Of a DNA stretch of 12,183 nucleotides, positions 4,363-12,183 are shown one piece after another. Position 1 is the stretch's first letter, and every line of letters starts with the position of its first letter. The position numbers and the translations under genes are program-made. This DNA comes from DASTYU01 sp035764655 (GTDB lineage Bacteria; Chloroflexota; Limnocylindria; Limnocylindrales; CSP1-4): positions 1 through 12,183 of the forward strand of contig DASTYU010000005.1 in the NCBI GenBank assembly GCA_035764655.1. The letters run 5' to 3'. The notes under the pieces are model-generated. The model searched no databases. It saw nothing but the letters and a program-made list of their open reading frames with translations, and was not told the DNA's origin.

Positions 4363-7300
4363 TTACAGCTCGAACGTATCGGCGTAGACGACCCGTTCGC
4401 GGACGTGATCCCGCGGCGAGAACATGTACGGCGGGTCGCCCTCGACCATGTCGCGCGGGAACGTCTCGATCTCGGTGATCAGGATGCGCCGGTCGAGGCC
4501 GTCGTCCGTCATCGGGATGCCGATCGCGCCCTTCCACGTGACCCAGAACCCTTGGGCGTCGGCATCGAGGGTGATCTCCGGGCCGGCCGGCTCCCAACCG
4601 AGATCGCCCGGCACCTCCTTCGGGCGGCGCTGCAGGATGGCGCGCATCGTCGTGTTCGGTGATGGCGTGGCATCGGGGCTGAACAGGATGTCGGAGAAGA
4701 TCGGCGACCACATCCGCCCGGTGATGTTCTCGCCGCCGTAGCCACGGACGGTGATCGTGGCCGCGCCCTGCCCAACCTCGAGGACGGCGGTGCGGTCGGG
4801 GGCGAGCTGCATGAAGTCGGCCACGACGACACGGGACAGGTGCGCGCCGTCGAGCGAGTGCGGCTGGTAGCGCGCCAGGGCCAGCCCCACGAACGGGTAG
4901 TACGAGTCGCCGTTGTCGATCTCGATGTCCGAGTACCACAGCATCCGGTCCGTGTCGAAGTAGACCTCGTGCCCGGCAACGCTGACCTTGGCCTGTGGCG
5001 AGACCTCGTCGAGGGTGAGCCCGCCCCGATCGGAGATCCGCGACGTGAAGTCCGAGATCACCGGCGGCAGCTGCGGGAGCCGCGACGCCCACACCGGATC
5101 GCTGCCCCACTGCGTGACGTACGGCTGGAGCATCGCGTGAATCGCCTCGGGTGTGAGCGTCCCCGGCAGCTTGAGCTTGGACTTCTTCTGCGGCGTCTTC
5201 GAAGCCCCGGCGACGATCGGCGCGGCTGCGAACTCGCCCCCCGAGGCCGCCAGGAACGGCCCGGCCGCTTCCCCGCGCGTCGCCCGCGTCGCGCGGGTCC
5301 CCGGGACGCGCGTCCGCGACGGCGTCGCCTTCTTCGGTGCTCGGACGGCGTGCGCGAACCCCGTCGCCGCCTCGTCCATCACGTCGAACGGCGTGACCCA
5401 TCCGGGAGACAGGCGGACCGCGGGCTCCAGCACGACTCCCAGCTGCTCGCCGTCTCCCGACGAGAACCACGGACGGCGCAGCCACACGCGGATGGCCTTG
5501 CCGCGCCGGAGGTGGGTCCGCTTCGGGCCCTCGTCTGCCGCCTCCCAGCGGAACGTCGGCAGCGTCTGGACCACGTCCGGTGTGGCGGGCCTCGCCGAGC
5601 TCGGGACATCGCGCACCAGCGGCTCCAGCCAGGCCCCCGCGTCGGTCTCCCAGTCCTCGGTCCGCTGGATCTTCTCGAGATCGGCAGCGATCGACGGCGG
5701 CAGGTACTCGCGGAAGCGGGTGGTGGCGACGCTGTGGTAGACGATGCGGCGGTACTTCGTGTCGCCGAACTCGTGGCGCGACGCCCGCTCGACGTTGCCG
5801 ATCAGCGCGGTCGCGTCGGCCAGGTCCTCGGTGGGGCCGATGTCGAAGCCGAACGCCTGAGCGTCGTGCGCGACCGCGTTGTCGGTCCGGGCCATCATCG
5901 GCGGCGTGTCCCCGATCAGGTCCACGTCCTCGGTCCAGTGCCCGAACACGTCGAGCCGGCCCGTGCTCCGCGCGTGGTTGAGGATCGGCCCGTCGAAGCT
6001 CGCGAACGTCTGGCCGAGCTTGCGCGACACCGTCACCTTGGTCATGTCGGGGACGAGCAACGGCTGCTGGACGGCGTGGGTCAGCGTCAGCCGGCGGGAT
6101 GGCGTCAGCATCCAGTGGCGTCCGCCGATCGCGGCGGCTTCGAGGTCGGGCGTCCGGTCCGCCTCGGCCGTCCAGTCCCAGATCGCGAACTCCTTCAGCC
6201 GGCCCCCAGGGAAGACCGACGACAGCTGCGCCCGCACGACGGCTGCCTTCGGCAGACCGATCTCGAGGACGCCGTTGGTGAACGTGATCGTGGGCGGCGT
6301 CGGCGGTGCGGGCGGTTCCGGGGCGGGCAGCTCGGACAGGCGGATGCGGAACGACGTCAACTCCGGCCACTTGCCATCGAATGGCTGGATGTGGTCGATG
6401 ACCTCGGCGCCGGTCACGTCGTAGCCCACGATGGCGATCCCGATGGCCATCGGATCGGGCAGGTACGGCAGCTCGACCTTGGCCTTCGGATAGAAGGCGT
6501 ACGCCCCGGCGACCTTCTTGTCGAAGTCCGCCTCGCCACCCGACAGCCCGCTCCCCCGCTCGGTCGGCACGGACGTGCCGGCTGGATGCGTGCTGATCTC
6601 GGTCTGGCTGATCGACTTCTTGCCGGTCGCCACGTTCACGATCTTCGCGTCGAGGAAGGTGCCCTCCTCGCGGAGCGCCGTGCGCAGCGCGCCAGTGACC
6701 GCGGCAGGGGCGCCACGCATGTCCTTGTCGAACTTGCCGTCGAACTCGGCCATCTGCATCGAGCCCTTGGGCGGGGCGACGTGGCGCTGGGAGTCCTCCG
6801 CATAGGCATGCTGGGCGCCGTAATCCTTCGCGCTGATGCCACCGTTCGAGCGGATCACCAGGTGCTCCAGCGATTCGCCTTCGGTGTCGACGTGGCGGCG
6901 CAGCACCGTCGGTGACGGCACGGGTTCGAAGCGGACCGCCAGCTGGGCTTCCGACGCCAGCTCCGATTCGGGCGGTTCGAGGTCCTTCGGGCTGAACGTG
7001 ACGCTGTTGCCGGCCAGGTCGACGGTCCGCATGCGAACCCGGTAGGTGTGCCCGACCCGGAGCATCGGCAGTGTCTTCGGCGCGACCGAGACCACCGAGA
7101 CCAGCGGTCGGAGCTGGCCGGCCCCCGGGTCGTGCCGGGCCAGCGGGCTCGTGCCGCCGTTCTCGCCCTCCCCGGGCTCCACGATCCGCTTGCCGGGCCG
7201 CGGTGCGGCGAGTGACCAGCCGTCCCACGACACGACGGTCTCGTGCAGGTAGAGGTCGTCGCTCGGGGCCGGGTGATCCTCCCGTTCGCTGGATGCGGAG

Positions 7301-8688
7301 GTGCTCTTGAGGAAGCCCTCGTCGCGGATCGGGTCGAGCGTCTCGGCGTTGGGCGAACCGAACGTCCCGATCGTGTGCGTCGTCACGCGTTCGTGGAGCG
7401 GGTACCAGCGCTTGCCCGCCGCTCCATTCTCGTCGAACACGTCGAAGCGGTAGCCGCGCACGAGGTCCTCGGCGTCGAACACGAGGTTCCCGCCCGACTC
7501 GACCAGGTCGTTGAGGTCGCGATGGTCCTTGAGGCTGTCGAGCAGGTCCTCCGCGCGCCGCTGGCGGGCGAGGGAGAAGCCGCCCGAACGCAATGCCGGC
7601 GCCCCGGTCTCGGACGGCGTTTCGTGGTTGCGCTGATTCGGGTCGGTCAGCCGGGCGAGCACGTCACCCATGCCAACGGCCTGCAGGGCCGCCCCGTCGA
7701 CGTCGACCTGGAAGAGATCCCAGAACTCGCGCGTCAGGCGCACCAGCCCGTGCTCCATCCGGAACGCGTGCTTCGGCCGGGCTCCGAACCAGCGGTCCTC
7801 GAGATCGAAGCGCGTCCAGGGGAGGGTCACGTCGGTCGGCAGCTCGCCGTCGGGAACGATCCGTACCATCTCTGCCCCGCCGAGCTGAGCCAGCGGATCC
7901 TCGAGCTCGACGGTGAGGTCGACGACGAGGCCGAGCATCCGCTGCAGCCGCGGGTGGTCGGCCGCGAGCGCGACAAGGTCGTGAAAGTCGAAGTCGGGCG
8001 GCTTGGGCTTCGGTTCCTCGTAGTCAGGCCCGAAGTCCGGGTCGAAGTCCGGCCGGCGCGACCCGGGCCGGTAGTAGAAGCGGTACGCCTCGAACAGCGA
8101 GTTCACCGCCGACGACGACCCGGACAGGCCGGGGTGGACGACGGTGCCGTCCTGTCGTTCCTTGTCGGGCAGCTGCGACCCGGCGCGGTCGACCTCGTCC
8201 CAGAACGAGCTCGAGTCGCCGACCACGTTGGTGAGTCCTTCGAGCGGGCCGAACGCCGCGGTCAGCGCGTTCGGGCCATCGATCGACGGCAGGCCGGGGC
8301 CCTCGGCCGACAGGCTCGCGTAGGTCGACTCGATGAACTGGAGCACCTCGCGGACCGGAAAGCTGTGGAGCGTCTTCTTGGCGTGATCGACGTAGGCGTG
8401 CGGCCGCACGTAGGTTTCGGGCGGGAACAGCCGCGGCCACAGGTCGGCCCGCAACCCCGCGTCCGGAGCCGCCGAAGCCGTCACGCCGTTGTCGAACTCG
8501 ACCTTCCAGGAGTAGCCCGCCAGCCGATCCGGCCAGGTTTCGAAGATGGGGTATTCCTGCAGCTCGCGCGGCGAGGCGTCGCCATCGTCGGTGGTGAGGC
8601 GCGGCGCGACGTGAACGGACAGCCGGAGCCGCTTGCGCCTGTCGAAGCCGTACGGCAGCGCCGTGAGGATCACCTTCTCGAGGATCAT
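4363..8688 (-). CDS. Giant modular protein of unknown function (1441 aa), second gene of the pair
   Basis: I do not recognise the family. The product is 1441 residues, with no signal peptide (MILEKVILTALPYGF start) and no membrane segment. Visible regions in order: a mixed N-terminal part; an acidic/Pro stretch with PDFDPDFGPDYEEPKPKPP (about 213-235); an Fn3-like beta-sandwich patch, HTYRVRMRTVDLAGNSVTFS (about 545-565); a Pro linker, PAPEPPAPPTPP (about 787-800); a block with THAVQQPLLVPD (about 868-880); a block with WLRRPWFSSGDGEQLGVVLE (about 1067-1087); a basic Ala/Thr/Arg linker (about 1110-1175) containing RATRATRG and KKSKLK; and a C-terminal domain with YFDTDRMLWYSDIEIDNG, then ALARYQPHSL and LSRVVVADFMQLAPDR (about 1245-1300), ending VVYADTFEL. 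I see no nuclease, protease, ATPase or transferase motif. The start is ATG 8688, with GAGGG 7 nt upstream; a GTG at 8712 would overlap the upstream gene and lacks such support. It appears co-transcribed with the gene before it. It could be a structural, adhesive or binding protein, or an effector moved by a non-Sec system; this is inference. Confidence 0.85.
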   Translation of the reverse strand: MILEKVILTALPYGFDRRKRLRLSVHVAPRLTTDDGDASPRELQEYPIFETWPDRLAGYSWKVEFDNGVTASAAPDAGLRADLWPRLFPPETYVRPHAYVDHAKKTLHSFPVREVLQFIESTYASLSAEGPGLPSIDGPNALTAAFGPLEGLTNVVGDSSSFWDEVDRAGSQLPDKERQDGTVVHPGLSGSSSAVNSLFEAYRFYYRPGSRRPDFDPDFGPDYEEPKPKPPDFDFHDLVALAADHPRLQRMLGLVVDLTVELEDPLAQLGGAEMVRIVPDGELPTDVTLPWTRFDLEDRWFGARPKHAFRMEHGLVRLTREFWDLFQVDVDGAALQAVGMGDVLARLTDPNQRNHETPSETGAPALRSGGFSLARQRRAEDLLDSLKDHRDLNDLVESGGNLVFDAEDLVRGYRFDVFDENGAAGKRWYPLHERVTTHTIGTFGSPNAETLDPIRDEGFLKSTSASSEREDHPAPSDDLYLHETVVSWDGWSLAAPRPGKRIVEPGEGENGGTSPLARHDPGAGQLRPLVSVVSVAPKTLPMLRVGHTYRVRMRTVDLAGNSVTFSPKDLEPPESELASEAQLAVRFEPVPSPTVLRRHVDTEGESLEHLVIRSNGGISAKDYGAQHAYAEDSQRHVAPPKGSMQMAEFDGKFDKDMRGAPAAVTGALRTALREEGTFLDAKIVNVATGKKSISQTEISTHPAGTSVPTERGSGLSGGEADFDKKVAGAYAFYPKAKVELPYLPDPMAIGIAIVGYDVTGAEVIDHIQPFDGKWPELTSFRIRLSELPAPEPPAPPTPPTITFTNGVLEIGLPKAAVVRAQLSSVFPGGRLKEFAIWDWTAEADRTPDLEAAAIGGRHWMLTPSRRLTLTHAVQQPLLVPDMTKVTVSRKLGQTFASFDGPILNHARSTGRLDVFGHWTEDVDLIGDTPPMMARTDNAVAHDAQAFGFDIGPTEDLADATALIGNVERASRHEFGDTKYRRIVYHSVATTRFREYLPPSIAADLEKIQRTEDWETDAGAWLEPLVRDVPSSARPATPDVVQTLPTFRWEAADEGPKRTHLRRGKAIRVWLRRPWFSSGDGEQLGVVLEPAVRLSPGWVTPFDVMDEAATGFAHAVRAPKKATPSRTRVPGTRATRATRGEAAGPFLAASGGEFAAAPIVAGASKTPQKKSKLKLPGTLTPEAIHAMLQPYVTQWGSDPVWASRLPQLPPVISDFTSRISDRGGLTLDEVSPQAKVSVAGHEVYFDTDRMLWYSDIEIDNGDSYYPFVGLALARYQPHSLDGAHLSRVVVADFMQLAPDRTAVLEVGQGAATITVRGYGGENITGRMWSPIFSDILFSPDATPSPNTTMRAILQRRPKEVPGDLGWEPAGPEITLDADAQGFWVTWKGAIGIPMTDDGLDRRILITEIETFPRDMVEGDPPYMFSPRDHVRERVVYADTFEL

Positions 8689-8695
8689 CGGCCGG

Positions 8696-8700
8696 CCCTC
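8696..8700 (-). promoter_or_regulatory. Ribosome binding site that decides the start of the 1441-aa gene
   Basis: On the minus strand GAGGG lies 7 nt before ATG 8688. The stop TGA of the upstream gene (8701-8699) overlaps the first two bases of this site. Ribosomes ending the first gene therefore finish on the Shine-Dalgarno of the second, which favours coupled translation and the ATG start over the GTG at 8712. Confidence 0.65.
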
Positions 8701-11700
8701 ACGCGAACGCACCGCAGTACAGGTCCCAATCGGCTGAGGTGGCCGTCGCCGTGTTGACGTCGAACATCTCGGCGAGCGTCGGGTCCGGACCGGACCCGGC
8801 GAACTTCTTCGAGCACGTGATCGAGATCGTCGTACTGAACAGCGTGACGTCGATGTCGATCTTGATCGTGGCCGTGCCCACGCACTTCCCGCTGGCGGTC
8901 TCGTACTTCATCTCGAGGTACAGCTCGATCGTCACGGACACGATGCCGAGCGCCTCGACCTCGCCGCGCAACCGGAAATAGCCGGCCAGGGTCAGGTTGT
9001 CAGATTCGATCTTGAAGTACAGCCCGGCCATCGCCGAGACGCTGCCGGACGCAACGCCGAAATCGACCGAGATGGCGGCCCCGAACTCGATCGCCCCTTC
9101 GGCGACCTGGAGGCCCTTCGCATCGACGGTGACACCGAAGAAGAAGCCGCCACCGAACATCATCACGGTGAGCCGCGAGGGGTTCTCGCGTTCGCAGAAG
9201 CGGAACCAGGTGCTCATCGGCGGCCCGACGAAGGGCACCGTGAATCCCGCGGCGAGACTCAGGTTCTCGAGGCTGAAGACGCCGAACGACAGGTTCGGCA
9301 GGCCCATGCTGAAGCCCGCGCTGATGCCCTCGCTCGTGACCGACACTTCGGGCGGGTCGGAGAAGCCATCGAGCGGGATGACCTGGCGGAGCGTCTCGAT
9401 GAACGCCAGCGGGCCGGCGAACACGAACGTCTCGAACTTGACGTCGATCTCGGGCTTCTTGCCGGCGCGTGACCGGAACTGGACCTGCTCGAACTTGAGG
9501 ATAAGCACCTCGAGGTCGATGTCGAAGCTGTCGAGCGAGCAGGTCACCGTGAGGTCGGTGCCGCTCGCCTCCACCGACAGCGTCAGGTTTCGGTAGGGCG
9601 TCGGGCCCTTCGGCACGAAGATCGGGCCGCTCGACGGCCATGGCTGGAGTTCCGGGCGCCATTCGAACCGCGCGCTCAGCTCGTCGGGCAACTCGCCATT
9701 GGCGAACTGCTCGATCAGCTCCACCGCGCCCAGCACGGTGCCGATCGCGCTCTCGATGGACGAAGCGGCCTCCGTGAGGACGGCGGCCGGCCCGGCACCC
9801 ACCCCGGATGCGGCGATCGCCGCAGGTACGTCCCCGAGCGACCCCTGGACGAGCTGGAGCTGCGCCACGACGGGGCCGCTGTCGCCGCCCTTCAGCAGCG
9901 CCGCGATCGACCCGCTCGTCGGGTTCACCAGCTGGTCGAGCAGGAACGCGAGGCCGCTGAACTGCGGGCCCGGGATGCCGGCCACGATCGTGTGCAGCCG
10001 CTCCATGTCCGCGACGAGCTTCTGGACCTGGTCCATCGCGCCGCCGGCCAGCCGCGGCAGCTTGTCGAGCTGGTCGAAGCCGACCGACTTGACGATGTCC
10101 GCCAGGCTCAGGACGCCGAACAGCTTGGCGTCGTCGAGCACGTCGGCGAACCACGCGGCTGGGTCCATCGTGCCGGCGGCTGCCAGGTCGATGTCGCCGG
10201 AGACCGGGCCGCTGAGCCGGGACAGGCCGCTGAGCGACAGGTCCGGCGCGACCAGCCCGCCCGATCGCTGCGACTGCTGGCTGAACGGAACCCCGAGCGC
10301 GGGCAGCGCCGATGCCTCGTCGCGGGCCAGGAACACCTGGCCGCCGTTCAGACCCCCGAACCCGTTGTGCAGGTAGGTGGTGTCATAGCGGAGGGCCGCG
10401 GCTGCGCTCGTACCCGCGATCTTCTGCAGGGCCGGCACGTCGAGCTGGGCGCTGCGCATCACCGGCAGGAAGCGCGGTTGGCGCTGCGGCAGCGTGTCGT
10501 ACAGACCCTGTTGCGGAACCTCGGCGTCGAACGTGATCGAGCGCGTCGCGACGCTCGTGTCGTCGGGTGCGTCCGATTGGGCGTAGGCGACCAATTGGCC
10601 GCCGACCGGAACCGTGGCCAGCAGCTGGCTCCCCGGACTCGGCCAGGTGTCCGTGCGGTACGCCTCGGCGATGTCGTCGGGGACCATCGAGTTCGCCCAG
10701 AGCTCGTCGGTCTCCTGCTGGCCGACGAAAATCAACGGCATCGACAGGTCCACCGGCTTGCCGTCGACATCGGTCGCTACGACGCCGAAGCAAAATGGCT
10801 TGCCCTTGACGTACGGCCAGAACGCCCGCATGGGCTTGGACGGGTTGATGGCATGGCCGGTCGGTTCATCGATCAGCGGCGACACCCGGGTCGTGATGCG
10901 CATCGCCGTGAACGGCAGCTTCAGGTCCCAGCGTTCGCCGATGCGGTCGGGATCGTCGGCGTCCTGCCAGGTCCAGCCCGAGTTGCGGAACGTCCGGAGC
11001 GGCTCGCGGACGATGATGAACATGCGCTGGCGGAGGTAGGCCGGGTTGCCCGGCTTCGATGGTTCGAAGCGCCGCTCGGTGATCTTGACCAGCGATGCCC
11101 GGTGACCGAGCGGGAAGAGCCGCCCGGTCTTGACGACGCGGACGAAATGATCGCGCCCGAGGGTCGCCCGGTGGCGCCACTCCTCGACCGAGATGCCGTT
11201 CGGCTGCTCGCCGCCTTCCCAGACGCCACGGCTGTCCAGCCAGCCGCCCAGCGACGAGAGCGCCATGTGGTCGACCTCGAGCGGGTCCGGCTCGAACCAG
11301 CCCTTCGACGGCGGCACCCGCTTCAACCGGTAGTTCGAGCTGAGGTGGACGGCGCTGTGCCGTTCGTACTCGTTGAGCGAGGCGCGGAACGGGTCGTCGT
11401 CGCGGTCCTCGGGCATGTAGGTCAGGTCGGCCGGATCGGTCGGCGTGGTGACCTGCTTCCAGCCGGGCGGCGACAGCGCCCAGATCGCGCGAAGGATCCG
11501 CTTCGGGTCGACCTTGGCGATGTCGCCGTTCTGCGTGGAGCCGAGCCGGGTGTGCCACAGCTCGGTCCGGCCGGTCTCGCCTTCGACCGGGCTCGTCCAG
11601 TGGAAGAACGCGCCATCGCGGCTCGGTGACAGGAGCAGCCGCCAGGGCAGCTCGATCGCTGTCTCGTTCGAACCAGGGAGGCCCGGCTTCGGGCGCAACA

Positions 11701-12183
11701 GGGCCTCGGGCAGCGAGAAGCCACCGGCGATTGCCTCGTCCACCGACGTGCCGGCGATCGCGGTTTCGAGGCCATCGATCAGCCCGACCCGGTAGATGCT
11801 GTTGCGCAGGTTCCGGCGGGCCCGCGCGAACGAGCGGGCCGTGGTCGGGCCGCGCGTGAGCGGACCGCCGAACGACTCGGCAACGGCTTCGTCCGACGGT
11901 CCGGGGGTGGCCGGGAGCAGCTCCGCCGAGGCGACCAGGAGCGGACCGCCGGCAACCTCGATGGCGGGTCGGAACCCGCGCAGTGGCGGACGCGGTGGCA
12001 GGGCGTTGGCAGCGACGTTGAGCTCGAGCCGGCGAACGGCGGCGAGGACGCCCTCGCTCGTCCAGTCGATCGGCAGGACGTCGTCGGTGACCTTGAACGC
12101 GAGCCGCGACCAGCCGGCGATGATCGCCTTGATCGGAGGATCATCGAGCGGTTCGTCCGACGACGGGTCCTTCGCGAGCAGCG
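8699..12183 (-). CDS. Giant protein of unknown function, first gene of the pair (5'-truncated by window edge)
   Basis: I do not recognise the family. The frame is open from the right edge to the TGA at 8699, giving 1160 visible residues; the N-terminus is outside. Numbering from the first visible residue, about 1-650 is a mixed, Trp- and Arg-rich region. It includes ELPWRLLLSPSRDGAFFHW (about 169-187) and a compact block, HFVRVVKTGRLFPLGHRASL (about 344-363), followed by KITERRF and then YLRQRMFIIVREPLRTF. Residues about 670-830 look mostly helical and Ala/Leu-rich (ADVLDDAKLFGVLSLADIVK to IGTVLGAVELIEQFANG). Residues about 860-1150 are a run of strand-like segments with alternating hydrophobic residues and many Gly/Phe, for example MFGGGFFFGVTVDAKGLQ, GAAISVDFGVASGSVSAMAG and VSVTIELYLEMKYE, then IKIDIDVTLFSTTISI. 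It ends DWDLYCGAFA. No catalytic motif or transmembrane helix is seen. It lies 10 nt upstream of the 1441-aa gene and its stop overlaps that gene's ribosome binding site, so the two are probably one operon. It may be a membrane- or lipid-contacting beta structure, which is inference only. Confidence 0.83.
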   Translation of the reverse strand, partial: LLAKDPSSDEPLDDPPIKAIIAGWSRLAFKVTDDVLPIDWTSEGVLAAVRRLELNVAANALPPRPPLRGFRPAIEVAGGPLLVASAELLPATPGPSDEAVAESFGGPLTRGPTTARSFARARRNLRNSIYRVGLIDGLETAIAGTSVDEAIAGGFSLPEALLRPKPGLPGSNETAIELPWRLLLSPSRDGAFFHWTSPVEGETGRTELWHTRLGSTQNGDIAKVDPKRILRAIWALSPPGWKQVTTPTDPADLTYMPEDRDDDPFRASLNEYERHSAVHLSSNYRLKRVPPSKGWFEPDPLEVDHMALSSLGGWLDSRGVWEGGEQPNGISVEEWRHRATLGRDHFVRVVKTGRLFPLGHRASLVKITERRFEPSKPGNPAYLRQRMFIIVREPLRTFRNSGWTWQDADDPDRIGERWDLKLPFTAMRITTRVSPLIDEPTGHAINPSKPMRAFWPYVKGKPFCFGVVATDVDGKPVDLSMPLIFVGQQETDELWANSMVPDDIAEAYRTDTWPSPGSQLLATVPVGGQLVAYAQSDAPDDTSVATRSITFDAEVPQQGLYDTLPQRQPRFLPVMRSAQLDVPALQKIAGTSAAAALRYDTTYLHNGFGGLNGGQVFLARDEASALPALGVPFSQQSQRSGGLVAPDLSLSGLSRLSGPVSGDIDLAAAGTMDPAAWFADVLDDAKLFGVLSLADIVKSVGFDQLDKLPRLAGGAMDQVQKLVADMERLHTIVAGIPGPQFSGLAFLLDQLVNPTSGSIAALLKGGDSGPVVAQLQLVQGSLGDVPAAIAASGVGAGPAAVLTEAASSIESAIGTVLGAVELIEQFANGELPDELSARFEWRPELQPWPSSGPIFVPKGPTPYRNLTLSVEASGTDLTVTCSLDSFDIDLEVLILKFEQVQFRSRAGKKPEIDVKFETFVFAGPLAFIETLRQVIPLDGFSDPPEVSVTSEGISAGFSMGLPNLSFGVFSLENLSLAAGFTVPFVGPPMSTWFRFCERENPSRLTVMMFGGGFFFGVTVDAKGLQVAEGAIEFGAAISVDFGVASGSVSAMAGLYFKIESDNLTLAGYFRLRGEVEALGIVSVTIELYLEMKYETASGKCVGTATIKIDIDVTLFSTTISITCSKKFAGSGPDPTLAEMFDVNTATATSADWDLYCGAFA

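Noticed and set aside
4840..6915. 691-codon plus-strand frame antisense to the 1441-aa gene (also 7243-8757 and 9992-11629)
   Set aside because: All show the Arg/Val/Leu/Asp-biased composition of antisense shadows in GC-rich DNA and lack ribosome sites or recognisable motifs.
4124..7228. 1034-codon minus-strand frame overlapping the 1441-aa gene
   Set aside because: Arg/Gly/Ala-rich low-complexity product in another frame of the same DNA, running through the intergenic repeats. The 1441-aa frame has balanced composition, a ribosome site and operon spacing.
4363..8688. Possibility that the 1441-aa protein is a secreted or membrane-anchored surface protein
   Set aside because: No Sec or Tat signal peptide, lipobox, LPXTG-like motif or transmembrane helix can be seen. 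Export by another route cannot be excluded but is not shown.
8689..8712. GTG at 8712 as the start of the 1441-aa gene
   Set aside because: It would overlap the upstream gene and add MRSREGRP with no ribosome binding site, whereas ATG 8688 has GAGGG at 7-nt spacing.
8699..11743. GTG at 11743 as the start of the upstream giant gene
   Set aside because: The same frame stays open to the right edge through protein-like sequence (for example IKAIIAGWSRLAFKV and ELNVAANALPPRPP) and no ribosome site precedes the GTG, so the true start lies outside the window.

Overview
The window is high-GC bacterial DNA, about two-thirds or more G+C by eye. It has two parts: a conserved housekeeping block (1-4127) and a large accessory block of two giant genes of unknown function (4363 to the right edge). 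A short repeat-bearing intergenic region (4128-4362) separates them. The gene order yebC-ruvC-ruvA, a second-type EF-G (FusA2/EF-G2-like) and the base composition suggest Actinomycetota or Chloroflexota. I lean slightly to a high-GC Chloroflexota lineage, but this is inference and no rRNA is present to settle it.

Left block. On the minus strand yebC (1190-1942), ruvC (591-1193) and ruvA (1-581, C-terminal end cut by the window edge) form a tight operon. yebC and ruvC overlap by 4 nt (GTGA), and 9 nt separate ruvC from ruvA. YebC is a translation-associated or regulatory protein. RuvC is the Holliday junction resolvase, and RuvA is the junction-binding subunit of the branch-migration motor; ruvB would be expected just outside the left edge. 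Divergent from yebC, an EF-G paralogue (2046-4127, plus strand) keeps all five EF-G domains but has altered GTPase motifs. The 103-nt divergent spacer holds a good -10 element for yebC placed so close to the start codon that the message would be nearly leaderless. It also holds a tiny upstream ORF that ends on the EF-G start codon.

Middle. Between the convergent EF-G gene and the giant operon lies a small array of three copies of a 31-nt GGCC-to-GGCC element (two direct, one inverted), a perfect 10-bp inverted repeat and a 13-bp direct repeat.

Right block. Two very long genes run in tandem on the minus strand: a 5'-truncated one (8699-12183, at least 1160 residues visible) and a 1441-residue one (4363-8688). 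They are spaced like an operon, and the stop codon of the first lies inside the ribosome binding site of the second. I recognise no family in either. The upstream protein has a mixed N-terminal part, a helical middle and a C-terminal third made of amphipathic beta-strand-like segments. The downstream protein looks like a modular multi-domain beta protein with an Fn3-like patch, proline-rich linkers, a basic Ala/Thr/Arg linker and a well-structured C-terminal domain; it has no signal peptide or membrane segment. This pair is the part of the window most likely to be a previously undescribed system, but its function cannot be read from the sequence alone.

No rRNA, tRNA, CRISPR array, insertion sequence, transposase or integrase was seen.
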